From Scylla paramamosain (lineage: Eukaryota; Arthropoda; Malacostraca; Decapoda; Portunidae): 64,000 nt of DNA. Below the pieces are notes generated by a model. It was not told where the DNA came from. It ran no database searches and saw only the letters and a list, made by a program, of their open reading frames with translations. Numbering within the stretch: position 1 is the first letter of the stretch; every line of letters starts with the position of its first letter. Below are positions 24,901 to 36,223 of the stretch, in pieces. The position numbers and the translations under genes are program-made. The stretch covers positions 17,875,267-17,939,266 of the forward strand of contig NC_087171.1 of assembly GCF_035594125.1 (NCBI RefSeq), written 5' to 3'.

Positions 24901-27565
24901 GCTAAGCACATCAAAATGGGAATATCTATCTAACAGCTCACTCCCTTTAATAGTCTCTCCATGGGTATGGCCATGGCAAAAGTGTCTCCACTTCTCCTTA
25001 TCCAAATATCCCTTCTTACTTCTTCACAGACATGATTTCTACTAACACCACATTAACACATCTACTCCTTTATCCAATCTTTCCATCCTAAGTGGTATCC
25101 TTCAAAATAGTAAACCAAACTTGCCTATCACCATTCTGTTTTCCTTGAGTAAAAGCCACAGCAGCCAAAGAGTAATTAACATCATAAAACAAAGCACCAT
25201 CAGATGTATGCAAGACTGAGAATGGTGCTAAGGAGCTGCCAACATTATCTAGTCAAGCTTGCACTTCCTGCACACACAAACCAAACCAAGGTTCAATAAG
25301 ACATGTTATGCAAAAGAACAAAATTATGATGGACATTTTCACTCACAGTTAGTAATTCATGCAACAAATGTCTCAGAGTATGAAGCATCCCAAATTTTGT
25401 AATTCAGAGCTATCTAAAGCATGTTAATGCCAAACAAGAGCCTCCCACATAGGGCAGTTTGATGGTCCTTTATTTGGCTGTATTTGGTTCATTATGAAAA
25501 CTCAAAATTTATTCTCTCTCTCTCAGTATTTTACCTTGCATGAGTTATTTCAAAACTGTAAGTTATGTATACTGTATAAAAAAAAATGTATCCAGCCCAT
25601 CTCCCTCTCCCTTAAAGATAATCCACAAAACACACTGGCACACTAGCTTTCAGAAAGTGCTTACCTATGTAGAATAAAATATAGCATCTACTAGCCTGGC
25701 AGTGGAGGAAAAAAACTGTAGTTGGTATTCAATGACAAAAAATAGTTAGTATAAAGAAAGTAAAGAAAGAGAGACCATGATTAGCCATCAGATACTCAGA
25801 TGTATGACTTTATTCTTACACATGTTTTCTCATAAAGACTGTTTCTCAGAGACCAATGAGATCAGTCAGGTTCTCATGGATGTCTTTCTCATTGATGAAT
25901 CATAGTCCTTTTTAGAACTATCACTAGAATTATGAAAACATCATTGTAAATTATAATTACTTATACTAGAAACTTGTAATATTGGTGCTTGAGTGTCAGG
26001 AGCAGAAAGGACTAACTGGAGGCGAGGTGTAGCAATCAAACAAAAGCAGCAGCACTAGATGGTTAGGCTTACAGCCAATCAGATACTAAACAGATTGTAC
26101 CTGCTGTACCACTATAATACACCTCACTGGGACCAGTGAGGTTTAATGGATATTACAGGAATTTACTGAGGTTTTCAAGGGTATTTTCATAGTTTCATTG
26201 ATACTCTAACAAGTATTCTGCATTATCAATGGGCAAAACACAATGAGAATCTAACTATTAACTTCTGTAGTCTTTGAAAAACGGTCCTGATAGAACAAAC
26301 CATTTAAGAACATAAGCCAAAAGACTGGAGGCAAGGCAAATTATCTTATTCTAGTTTGTATGCTTCAGTCAACCTATAAACAAATTATGAGGAAAAATAG
26401 ACTAAAGAATATCCAAAAGTAGTACTCACTAGTTTTAGTTACTGGGATGTCACTAGTGTCCAGCTCTCCATCTATCTTCAAGTCATTCCATAGTGACTCC
26501 CCTGAACCCAATGGATCAAACCCAGGACTTCTGGTCACCGATACTTCAGGCTGTGGGAAAGATGCATGGCAGGTATTTATGTCATGTGGTAGTCACTGGA
26601 CTCCTAACAGCTCATGGTGATGAATATGAGCACAAACATACTCGTATGTGAGTACAGTTACAGCAAACAATTAGAGAGCAAGCATGAACATGTACAGGAG
26701 AGGAAAGATGCTTGACCATTTTAATAAAACATCATGAACTTAGCAATGATCCTCAGTGCACACCCACACATTCTACAAGCTCTTAACTTTCAATGGCTTA
26801 CACCACATTAAACAAAATTGAAGAAACACCAATATTTCTCTCGACAAGGAGTAAGAACTAACCCTTTCTTTAACAGCCAAACAGTAGCGCAAATTTAGGG
26901 TTCGTAAAGTCTGATGCAAGACCACCCCTTTCACTCGAGTCTCCTCCAGCTCCTGCTCGAACACCTCACTCCAGCATTCCCCTGAAAAAATGCTCGTTGA
27001 TCAGACAACACATTAAAGTTAAACTTCACTGGTTTCAGTCCCAGTATCCATCTTTGATGCTATCCAATGCACCAGCCAGGTGAACCCAACTCCCATGGTG
27101 AACCCCAACCACAGCAGTAACCTCCCAGTAAACAGTTTAAGCTAGCAAGCCTGGGTGAGACTCATTCTGCTGATCTTGGAGTGCAAGGCCAGTGTGCTAC
27201 CACTGTACTAGCCAGAGTTCTCGTTAATGACTGTATTTCTCTGTTCTATTATTCCTGAAAGTATGGCACAGTAGTAACAGTAGTAGTTATAGTAATAACA
27301 TTAGTAGTATTAGTAGTAGTAGTACTCGTAGTGGCAGTAGACTTGGCACCAACCTTCTTTGTCTTCACTTCCACCAGTTCCATTTTTGAAAGAAAATGCA
27401 ATAGACACATCTCTTGGTTCAGGATTGTAGTTTTCAATGTTCCAAATAAATGCACCTACAGGCAAACATGAATCCTGAAATGCAAGTAAAAAAAATGTAA
27501 ATTACATTCTAAGCAAGCATCTTTATTTTTTACCACCTTATCATTTACACTTTTTTAGAAAGGTA

Positions 27566-27647
<82 letters not shown>

Positions 27648-28317
27648 AAACTTCCATCTTGAAAGAGTTGAAGTTATAGGAAGAAAGAAATACAGATGCA
27701 GGCAGGGAGTTCAGAATTTATCAGAAAAGGAAGTGAATGATTAAGAATACTAATCAACTCTTGCATTAGAGAGATGGACAGAATAGAGGTGAGAGAAGGT
27801 AAAAAATCTTGGAGTTAAATCTTATCTTTGGCTTATCAACTCCTTGCATCACCACATATTTATCATGACCAACCAGAGAAAGTATTATGATGAGGTCACA
27901 GATTCTGGTAAGTACAGTAGATATAACTCAACATGAAAAATGGAATTATATTTGTACTTACACCAGGATACACTAACCTTATAATTGTGTGGTATGACAG
28001 GAGATATTTGGCGGCATATGAGCCTAATTCCCTGTTCTTTGATATTATAGACGGTCCAGGAGCGAGGGTACAAGCCACAATAGAGGCCATCAGCTGCATT
28101 GAAACCCCACTCCCATGACTCCAAACCTTTCTTGGGTTGGCTAGATTAAAGAAACTAATGAGAGACACGGCAAACAGGAGGTATAAAAGACACAGATAAA
28201 AATTTAATAAGAAACTTGGAAAAAAAGATATATGCTAAATGTTCACAAAAGAAGAAAAAATAATCACTAAAAAACCCAGCAAATAGGATCCATAAAAGAC
28301 ACTTCGACAACGACAAC

Positions 28318-28374
<57 letters not shown>

Positions 28375-29991
28375 TAATAATAATATTAAGCAATGTAATC
28401 CAATAACAGTTAAAAACTTATGTACTGTATATTCTCACGCATACATGCACATTCTCATGATTCAAACACAGAAAGCATTTATCTCTTTACCTCTGTACTG
28501 ATAAGACCTTCTGATAAAGAGTTTTTCCCTTTGGGTCTCTGATTGTGACAATGAACTGATTGGCTGTCACTGTCTGGTACTCATATATTCCAGGAACCAT
28601 TTGGTAGCGGCAGAATTCCCCACGAAACCCACGCCCTATTGTCCCAGAACCAATTCCTCCCAGCGGCACACCTAAAATAATAAAAATGATGATACAAACA
28701 TTAACAAACATTAAGATATACTACACCAAAATACAGGACAGTAAAATCTCATAGTATCAAGCTAATTTGGTCCTAAGCCACTTTTAAAAGTGAATCTGGG
28801 GAAAGTGACTTCTGAACTTTCTTCTATTCCAAACTCTTCAAACTTATCAGATATTAGTTGTAATAAAAAGTTTGTCTAAATGTCCGTCATATGAAATTTC
28901 CTTTTGACATGAAGCCCATGACTGTTCCTGAACCAATTTCTTCCTGTGGCACAACAAGAATGATGAAGAAAGATTATACAAACATCAATAAACACCAATA
29001 AAAAAACTGGACAAACTCTAGCAATCTTAGTGCCATGATCAATGTAGTGTTACTTGTCTTACCATACATCTGTTTCCCGTGCATCATGGTTATGCAATCA
29101 ATCCATGGCTTGCGTCCTCTTGCTCTGGTGTACATGTACCATACCAGATACCTGGGAAAATATTACTCATAACAACACACACTGGCAAATGCAGTTTAAT
29201 ATTAACAGGAGTGGGCCGAGTGAAGGTAGAATAAACTCACCCATAGCATGTAAACAACAAAGAACAAGGCTGGTAAGATAAAAAAAAAAAATGAGAGATT
29301 CATAAGCTATAGTTTCCTCTGATCTGTCAGAGAAAACAATGCATAGACACCAGAAATAAAGTCATCAGGTACTAGAATTAATTTCTATAAATGTTAAAAG
29401 TAGAGCTCACAAAGTAAAATTAAGGTTGTATTGGCCCTGGTCAGATTATGCTGTACAGTTCTGGTCACATATTACAGAAAGGATTAAAATCAGTACAAAG
29501 GAGAATGACTAAGGATACAGGGGATGAGTGTTCCTTACAAAATAAGACTGAAGCCTTTAAACGTACATTCCTTAGAGAAATGTAAGTTAAGAGGGAACCT
29601 GACAGAGGTCTTTAGTGTTATAAGAGATATAACAAGGGTGACATAAGCAAAATTCGCAGGATCTGTAATCAGGATAGAGCAAGAAACAAAAATAAATAAA
29701 TAAATAACACAAGCTGAGACAATAGTTGAGTAACATAAATAAATGAGATAAATAAAGAAAACAAACTAAATACATTAGTCAAACGAGGTCAGAAGCTCAC
29801 CTCATGAAGAGCGGGATGAGCTGTGGCAGCTGACCTATCCTAGGTCGTATTTTCTGGTCCCTCTTCTCTGGAAAAGTGTGATCCAGGGACACCATCCAGC
29901 CGTGGCGTGGAAAGCGAGACACATTTTCCAGCTTCCCGGCCACGGTGTCCCCATCCTGCTCTTGGGCAGGCTCCTCACGGCTACCCGCCAT
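18987..29991 (-). CDS. GBA2: Non-lysosomal glucosylceramidase (GH116 family), complete coding region in 16 exons
   Basis: Coding exons in transcript order: 29801-29991, 29063-29151, 28491-28671, 27978-28140, 27354-27474, 26863-26981, 26430-26550, 23525-23660, 22834-22959, 22027-22149, 21484-21728, 21090-21175, 20312-20627, 19748-19854, 19456-19647, 18987-19289. Phases agree at every junction; the total is 2619 nt, 872 aa plus TGA. The enzyme hydrolyses glucosylceramide at cytosolic membranes. Family hallmarks are [21 protein letters not shown] near the N terminus, [14 protein letters not shown] with the nucleophile Glu at residue 429, [14 protein letters not shown], and GDGLIEN...DQTYD, the region of the acid/base Asp. 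The ending MRPLSIWSM matches vertebrate GBA2. The start is the first ATG of the frame (MAGSREEP); the frame stays open upstream without another ATG. No signal peptide or membrane segment is evident, as in other GBA2 proteins. The 2.8-kb intron at 23661-26429 is the longest. I found no clear AATAAA after the stop. Confidence 0.95.
20670..20830 (-). mobile_element. Retroelement 3'-tail relic in a GBA2 intron
   Basis: Read on the minus strand it gives GGATTGCCATGTATAGCCA, GGCTTCCTGCAGCTTCCC and TTATGTTCTTATA. This is the same tail as at 4740-4850 and 31200-31293. No coding sequence remains. Confidence 0.6.
20851..21012. repeat. Dispersed repeat in GBA2 intron, copy 1 of 3
   Basis: Shares blocks such as TCTCTTTCCTGATG, CAGGTCTTCTTT-like, CTCTAACTC and ACTCTTCT with two copies at 21870-22005 and 22660-22800, in the same orientation. 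The element class is unknown. Confidence 0.6.
21870..22005. repeat. Dispersed repeat in GBA2 intron, copy 2 of 3
   Basis: Contains ATGTCTTCTTCA, CTTCAGTCTTCCCAATCATC and TCTGACACTCTTCTGAGTAT, matching copies 1 and 3. Confidence 0.6.
22660..22800. repeat. Dispersed repeat in GBA2 intron, copy 3 of 3
   Basis: Contains TCTCTTCCCTGATGATCAT, CCATTTCCAGGTCTTCTTTA and CTCTGACACTCTTGAGTA, matching copies 1 and 2. Confidence 0.6.
23661..26429. other. Long GBA2 intron; no gene seen
   Basis: AT-rich intron with a short CAGA/GATA tetranucleotide tract (about 24377-24410). A dispersed repeat at about 25840-26290 resembles segments near 58.6, 61.3 and 62.8 kb. The small open frames have no recognisable domains. 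Confidence 0.6.
27060..27215 (-). repeat. Possible tRNA-derived SINE fragment
   Basis: On the minus strand, TAGTACAGTGG (27200-27210) fits a tRNA-like A box and is followed by GCACACTGGCCTTGCAC. No good B box or cloverleaf is evident. It lies in a GBA2 intron. Low confidence. Confidence 0.3.
27568..27645. repeat. (CT)n microsatellite in a GBA2 intron
   Basis: About 39 CT units between exons 27354-27474 and 27978-28140. Confidence 0.97.
28315..28388. repeat. (AAT)n microsatellite in a GBA2 intron
   Basis: About 20 AAT units, with a slightly interrupted end, about 100 bp beyond exon 28491-28671 in transcript direction. Confidence 0.95.
29400..29760 (+). mobile_element. Non-LTR retrotransposon reverse-transcriptase C-terminal relic
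   Basis: Broken frames still show [10 protein letters not shown] and VQRRMTK, typical of the C-terminal end of CR1/jockey-type reverse transcriptases (YAVQFWSP...IERVQRR.TK). The downstream AGAGGTCTTTAGTG...GATATAACAAGGGTGA block also occurs at about 30985-31030. It lies in the first GBA2 intron, opposite in strand, with several stops and frameshifts. Confidence 0.65.
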
Positions 29992-30231
29992 CACGACCAC
30001 AACACCACGACTGTCAACAAACAACAGCTGGCCGCCGCTTGCTTGAGCTTGAGCCGCTCCTACCTTCACCTGCTCGACCGCTAGCAAAAATATTTATATG
30101 CATACTAATATTTATTTATTTTTCTCCATATTAGTATTTTTTTTCTTTCGTCTGATGCAAGATAGAAAAGCTGTGCAGCTTATGCACCTTTCACGGATTG
30201 ATGCGTGTGTCTCCAAGTAGACTGGTTTGGC
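29992..30231. promoter_or_regulatory. Probable short divergent promoter between GBA2 and MTRFR
   Basis: Only 240 bp separate the GBA2 start codon (minus) from the proposed first ATG of MTRFR (plus). CpG content is higher on both sides than in the surrounding AT-rich DNA. No TATA box is obvious. The inference depends on the proposed MTRFR first exon. Confidence 0.4.
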
Positions 30232-33200
30232 ATGATGGCATTGTTAAAACTCGCCAGAGCGAGGTGAGTCGCAGCGGGTTCGCTAGGAGATGGCGAATGT
30301 TTTGAACTGTTCGAAACATTGGCTGAGGTGTCGTAGCGGTGTCGCAGCCGTGTCGTAGCAATGTCGCAGCGGTCACTGATGTCACAACGAATTCTCAGCG
30401 GTATCTCAGCAAGTCTGCTGCATTCGTAACGCTAACGCAGCAGATTCGCCACTTAACCTTATCATACAAAAAATATGAAGATAAAAGTTACGCCGTAAAG
30501 GAAATTAATGGAAAATTGGGGATTTTCGCTAGATGTAGCGGATATATGCAGAAATGTAGGAAATCGTTAGCAACACTGCTAACCAATAACAACAAACATT
30601 CGGTGCCATCGCTGCTGCTTCAGTTTTCCCCGCTGCCAAAAGGTGTAAATCGTGTATTTCTGTTTATTTTTTTGTATGATTCTGTTGATCTATGAACTCT
30701 TTTGCAACCCACATTACTCGAGTTAATGCTCCCCCAGCCAAAAGACCTGATTTCCTTCAGGTTCCCCAATATCGTTGGGATGAGAGGTTGGCATAACGTG
30801 AAAAGAGGCACAACTCGAAAACTATACATTTATGACGGGAAAGAGGTAGAAAATCAATCAATTCCCTACATGTACCACCGGAAAAAAAAAAAAAAAGACA
30901 CGTCAGGAAATTATTACTTGGGTGAAACTGAAAACTAATCATGAGTTTCTACAGAATGGTTGATAAAACTCAAGTTGAGGGTATCCGATTGAGGTCTTTA
31001 AATGGTTTAGGGGATATAACAATTGTGACTTGCAAAGTCCTCAGAGCCAGTAATCACCAGGATAGCACAGGAAATAATGGATACAAGTTTGTTAAAATTA
31101 AATTTAAAGAAGAGATAAAGAACCGGTTCTGAAATAGTGGTAAATGAATGGAATATACTCAATATTCAATTGTCAGGGCCGAGACATGAACGAGCTTTTA
31201 AAACACAGTAAATTTATGGATGATGATGGGCAGAAATAGGTAGGTATGCTTCATAAAAAGGCTGCCATGTGTAACCTAACTGCTCCTTGTTGGTAGGGTT
31301 GCCATATATGAACTGTCAAAATTCTGGACACCTTCACTAACACCTGATTATGGTCCTGATATGATACTGGAAAACATGTAAATTAATTAAAAGAAACTCA
31401 ACTTATTTACCTTTGCATATGGCTGATAATCTTGAATTCCGTTTTTCCACTTAGCTTAGTTGCTGTCTTCTAACTCTTCTTCAACCACTGCGTGTGTTGC
31501 TTGATGTGCCAATGCATATTTTTCTGTAGATCTTATATTTTTAAGTAGTTCTTTGTTGGACTTTAAAAAGTTGAAGTCAACGCAAGAGGTCTCTCGGTAG
31601 TTGTACTGTACAGTCAGAATACCTTTCATTGTATCAACACTCAGCTTGTTCCTTTCCTTCGTCCAGTGACATTGCATCAGCGAAAAGACTCGCTCCACAT
31701 TAGCCTTGTGGGATGTTACAGCAAAAAAGAATTGTGCAATTCCGAGCAGTTCTGAGTGGCATTCAATATTCTTTGATGCTTCAAAGTATCTGGTCCATTT
31801 TTTATGTGCTGGTAATTTACTGAAGTCTTCATCATTCTTGTTCCTTTCTACAAACTGCCTCAAGTTACAAACATGGTCAAAGCACTTTACATCATCAAGC
31901 TCTATTCCCTTGTCTATCAAGTATATAACACAAGGTTCCACATCAGTCCAGTTTGGCATTTCACTCAAGACCATCCACTTGAAACAAGAGAACTCTTCCA
32001 GTGGTTTCATCCACTTAGCTAAGTACTCTGAGCATCTGTTGTACAGGTTAACTACTTCAACACAGAACCTGTTACACTCTTCTTCTTTTCCTTCTGTGCG
32101 CTTCTGAGCAATTAGTCCTTTAACTTTTAAAGACATGAAATGCTGGTTCTTTCTTTCTGCAAATACTTTACACACAGACTCCAAATTTGTCAGCACTTCT
32201 ACAACAGTTACTTTCCTTTTAAATTGTTTGAATGTGTGTGTGAAATTCAGCCATTAAAGAGTGCATGTGCCAGAGGTAAATCTCACTCATTTCATTTTCA
32301 AAGAATTTTTTTATTACTGTTGGTGGTTGCTCTTGTGAAAGAAAGAAGGACTTAAGAGCAGGAAACATCTCTATCAGCCTTGTGATGCCAGGAAATAGTG
32401 ACAGCCAATGACTCTTACTATGAGAGAGAAGTTTCCTGTACTCAACTTCAGCAAATTCACAATACTCCTTTAGTTTTTCAGAGCGAACTGTGTAGATATG
32501 AAAATACTGATAAATCTTATTGATAATATTTTCAATATCAATATCCATTCTTTCTGCTCCATGATGAACACAGTTATTCAGAGTATGTGCTGGGCATCTT
32601 ACTCCAATCAATGACTTTTCCAACATCTTCAGATTTGCAAACACATTATTCCCTTCTTCGTTACGCTTGAGTCCTCCAAACATTGTATTGCAGTTGTCAC
32701 CTGTAAATGCCACACACTTTTTAGTAAGCCCATGTTTATCTAGGGTTTCTTTCACATATTTGGCAATAGTGTCTGCAGTCTCATTTGGGGTGTTCTTAAA
32801 CTCAGTCAGTTTTGACTGTAAACCACCATTCTTCCAGTCAAAGTACTGAATAATTACAGGAAACAGCTTTAATGCATCGTGATTACTACCATCTGTAGCA
32901 ATTCCACAGTATACTACTTCATTTTCTTTTAGGCTTTTTAAGGCAACATCAACAGAATGAGGTGCAAGCACAGCTTTTATAATAGCTGCTGTCTTTGTTC
33001 GAGCACTAGAAAACTTTCTTGCCACCTCAGAATCAGGAAAAGTTTTTTTCAGGAAAACAGATGAACAATCCATGGATAAGAAACTACCATGATGTTTGAC
33101 AGTGTGAAATGCATAAGCACCTTCTGCAGCACTAACTTCTTCAGCTTCACTTCCTGGTTTAACAAAATAATGTGTCATCTTCATTGTTGAACCCTCTTCT

Positions 33201-36153
33201 TGCACTGCTCTCTTATGTTTCTCAGAGCTCACATGTGACTGTAAGTCATTAATGCCTTTATGTGCCAGTGAGACAAATGTTCCTGATTTACACACCAAAC
33301 ACTCGGCTTCCCACTCATCCCTGCCTTTTTTGATACATGGGAGTTTGTTCTGCATCTCTGCAGTGAATTTACACTTTCATTTGGGCATCTTGACAAGAAC
33401 AAGTAATAGTTGTAATGATGAGGTCACAAGGCCGCAAACAGTAATCCAAACTGACCCCTATCAGAGATGGCGAAAGATTGGGGCGCGAGCGCGACATCAA
33501 GTGAGGCGGCATTGGGAAGGCTGCAAGCACTGACTTCATACAGGACCCATACACGTCAGAGTCTTGACCGAAACCAAACCAAAGCAGCTGCAACTCGGTG
33601 AACCCCTCTCTCTCTGTCTCTCCCATCATTTCAACTCAAGGAAATTTAATAAATATGATTTATTAAATTAGTTAGTAAAGATGGAAGGTGAAATTTCGGA
33701 CATTTGAGGGATTTTCAAAAGTCCCCTCGGACGCAGATTTCGTTATCTGATTTCCAGATATGTCCGGGAAAATCCGGACGTATGGCAACCCTACTTGTAG
33801 GTTCCCTTATTTTCTTATATTTATATTAACTATGGTATTGAGCCTCATCAATGAAACCCAGTTGTGATCGGCATGCACAAAGTCACTGAAGCCAAAGTTG
33901 ACAGCTGCAACTATACCTGGAAGGGAATCATTTCTAAAATGTCTGATGCCAGTGTGGTGTGGCATGATCCTCACAGCCAGCAAATGAGAAGAGAACATTG
34001 GGGGAGGTGTTTGACTCAAAGGATAATGAAAAGTATTAGAATATTACATATCTAGTAAATTCTTAATGTCACATTTTGGACATATTAATTAAATATTGAA
34101 GTTAATGTATATTATTGCTGACAATTATGTCTCAAGAAAGAAAAGGAAATATAAGTAACTTTTTTTTAAATGTATTTATATTACATTTTTATTTATTTAT
34201 TTATTTATTTTATTTATTTTTTTTTCAGATAAATATGTTGCTGCACTGGGTCTGCCACTAAGTGCAACATGACTAAGGCATAATTTTTTATGTGGCCTGT
34301 TGCACACAGAGGATAGCCATTCTTTGTAATAAAAAGCAAGCAAAACATGTAACATCTTTATGCCACCTAAAATACTAATTTAATGAAATACAGTTCTTGT
34401 ATCAGTAGGAACAATTGTGATATGGACCTGTATAGTATTTTTGCTGTTCCTTAAGTCTGAAATTGTATATTTTGGTGAGAACTGATTGTAAATCAATACC
34501 ACCAATCATGTGGATTCAAGGAATACTTAGATATAGGAGTTTTGTCACTGTGTATCCAATTAGATGGACTAATTGTTACTACAAACAAATATTTCCATGG
34601 AAAAGTAAACAGGAAAGTTTTAGTAGATGTGATATAAATTCAAGTGTTTTAGGTTGTAAAGTTGATGTACAAAGAATAAGTCTCAGGTCTAATTTAGCCA
34701 AGGAGTTAGTGCATTGTATTCACACAAATGCTGGTGTCTTTAGTCATAAGGTGGATAAGTCTAGGGTACCTGCCTTGAAGGAGGAAGAACTGGAAGAAAA
34801 TTTTGTGAAAGGTAGTGGACCAGGTGGACAGAAAGTTAATAAGACTGCCTGTGTCTGTATGCTCAGACACATCCCCACTGGTGAGTGATTTAATGTTCAT
34901 GACTGAAAATCATTATTAAATTTTTCTTTTCTCTCCATTCCTTCAGTTTTTGATGATCTCATCTTTTTATTCATATGGCAGCTATCATAGTTGATACTGC
35001 TTCAGTAGGGGCTTTCAGCTATGTATATAAATCTATCAACACTTCCTGCATTAATTTTTTATTGTTTGCTACTTTAGTTATAAATCATCTTGGATTATCA
35101 TTACAAAATCTCTTCCCACATTATTTTTCTCATTCCATTCTTATATGTTCATGTGAATCTCTACACTTATTTTATATCTAGAGCTTATTTATTCATGTTG
35201 AACTTGATTTAGGGAGTAAGGAAGTTATAACACTAATGCTCACAGTACTATTGAATTTCTGACTTTACAGTTTATTTCTTGAGGGAACAGAATAATTTTC
35301 ACTGGCTTAATTTTTCAACTGGATTTAACTCTACAGATACCTTGCATTTTTCTTAATAATACTCAGCTTACTTATTCCTCTGCACTTTTATGCATCATCT
35401 CATCTTCCTCTCCCCAGGTCCCCATTCTGCATTAAGTGGAGGCAGCCAGTTTATAAGGAATTCATACTTCTTACTTGTTTGCTCTTTGTGTGTATTTTTT
35501 TTTCCTACTCTCCCTATCTGTGGCCTTTCTTGAAAAAAATAACTATGGATTTTCATTCCCAGAATCTGTTGTGAATTCTCATTCCTTATTTTTGTTTGTA
35601 CAGTTGAGAATGTTATTTCTTGTCTGATTTAGATTTTACATGATATAAAAGACACCATAATAATTTACCAAATCTGATAAATTATATTAAGAATGAGGCA
35701 CTTTTTAGTACCCACATTAGCTGAGGAATAAGCCACCTAGAATTTCCCTGAAAGAACTACTTATTTTACACTTAAGTGTAGATAGAATCAAAGTTGGGGA
35801 CACAGGGCAGTTTTTGAGTTAGAATGGCTTGAAAACTGGTAATTTTGAAGGGCTAGAGATAATCATTGAAAAGTTAATCCTTTAGAAAAACTTAAGCCAT
35901 TAAGTATCTCAATTGATAATTTTTTCTTCCAGGTATTATAATAAAGTGCCAAGATGAGCGAAACTTACACAAGAACAGGGAGAAAGCTCGCCAAATGATG
36001 ATAAGTAAACTTGATGAGCATTATAATGGAGAAATGAGTGTCTCAGCTCAGCTCAAGAGAATTCAAGAAAGAAAAAAATTAAAAGCACAACAAAAATCAC
36101 AAAAGAGGAAGATTATGAAAAAAGCTTGGCAGGAGAGAGAAGGAATTGACTGA
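30232..36153 (+). CDS. MTRFR: MTRFR-type mitochondrial translation rescue factor
   Basis: Firm coding exons are 34456-34880 (a shorter form would start at the ATG at 34508) and 35933-36153, joined by a GTGAGT donor and TTCTTCCAG acceptor in phase. The protein has [12 protein letters not shown] with the GGQ motif that triggers peptidyl-tRNA hydrolysis, then a Lys/Arg-rich tail ending [10 protein letters not shown]. This matches C12orf65/MTRFR, which lacks the codon-recognition domain of true release factors and rescues stalled mitochondrial ribosomes. I propose a first exon at 30232-30263 encoding [10 protein letters not shown] with a perfect AG|GTGAGT donor, spliced to the pyrimidine-rich acceptor before 34456. 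The phases fit (2+1) and yield 225 aa with a basic, hydrophobic N terminus suited to mitochondrial import; GGQ is then residues 134-136. The short form is 197 aa. The proposed intron contains the hAT element. The first exon is inference (about 0.5); the rest is confident. Confidence 0.85.
30328..30371. repeat. Four copies of an 11-bp CpG-containing unit
   Basis: Contiguous units GTGTCGTAGCG, GTGTCGCAGCC, GTGTCGTAGCA and ATGTCGCAGCG lie about 65 bp after the proposed MTRFR exon-1 donor. Confidence 0.8.
31294..33793 (-). mobile_element. hAT-superfamily DNA transposon, 2.5 kb, with TIRs and 8-bp target duplication
   Basis: The termini are perfect 13-bp inverted repeats, TAGGGTTGCCATA at 31294-31306 and its complement at 33781-33793, of the hAT type. 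The flanking 8-bp duplications are CTTGTTGG (31286-31293) and CTTGTAGG (33794-33801), one mismatch. The element contains one transposase-like reading frame on the minus strand and sits in the proposed first intron of MTRFR. Confidence 0.92.
31456..33388 (-). pseudogene. hAT transposase-like open frame, broken by one early stop and one frameshift
   Basis: The N-terminal piece (32219-33355, 378 aa) has a BED-like zinc finger (CLVCKSG...HVSSEKHKR), then an RNase-H-like region with [10 protein letters not shown] and FTGDNCN. The C-terminal piece (31456 to about 32218) has the hAT dimerisation region ([14 protein letters not shown]). A one-base shift near 32219-32230 separates them. An upstream ATG at 33386-33388 is in frame but meets TGA at 33377-33379, fourth codon; a CGA-to-TGA change would explain this. 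Everything else is open, so decay is recent or one break is a sequencing error. A domesticated host gene is less likely because the terminal repeats and target duplication are still present. Confidence 0.85.
33831..34455. other. Intron-like DNA upstream of the MTRFR second exon
   Basis: Holds an AT-rich TTTA-type low-complexity tract (about 34190-34228). A small plus-strand open frame at about 33864-34055 has no recognisable product. Confidence 0.5.
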
Positions 36154-36217
36154 CTAGCTTGTACATTTACGTTTATAATAGTAGGCTTGTACAGTACACA
36201 TCTTGTTATAGTAAGAC

Positions 36218-36223
36218 AATAAA
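36218..36223 (+). other. Poly(A) signal AATAAA for MTRFR
   Basis: AATAAA lies 65 bases after the MTRFR stop codon, a normal spacing for a short 3' UTR. Confidence 0.65.

Larger units (their letters stand above)
30940..33830 (+). mobile_element. Non-LTR retroelement 3' end interrupted by the hAT element
   Basis: The left part (about 30940-31293) carries the retroelement blocks GAGGTCTTTAAATGG, GGCAGAAATAGGTAGGTATG and CTGCCATGTGTAACC. The right part (33794-about 33830) resumes with CTTGTAGGTTCCCTTATTTTC. Joined across the insertion they match the common tail (GCTTCTTGCAGCTTCCCTTATGTTC-like) seen elsewhere in the window, so the DNA transposon landed inside the tail. Confidence 0.65.

Noticed and set aside
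27060..27215. Functional tRNA gene on the minus strand
   Set aside because: An A-box-like segment exists but no paired acceptor stem or clear B box, so it is kept only as a possible SINE fragment.
29992..30087. N-terminal extension of GBA2 upstream of 29991
   Set aside because: The frame is open but starts at TTG with no ATG. The first ATG at 29991 is simpler.
32219..33355. 378-aa open frame as a host zinc-finger gene
   Set aside because: It is the N-terminal part of a hAT transposase inside an element with inverted ends and a target duplication.
33864..34055. 63-aa plus-strand frame as a gene or MTRFR exon
   Set aside because: No recognisable domain, and it does not join MTRFR in phase by any clear splice site.
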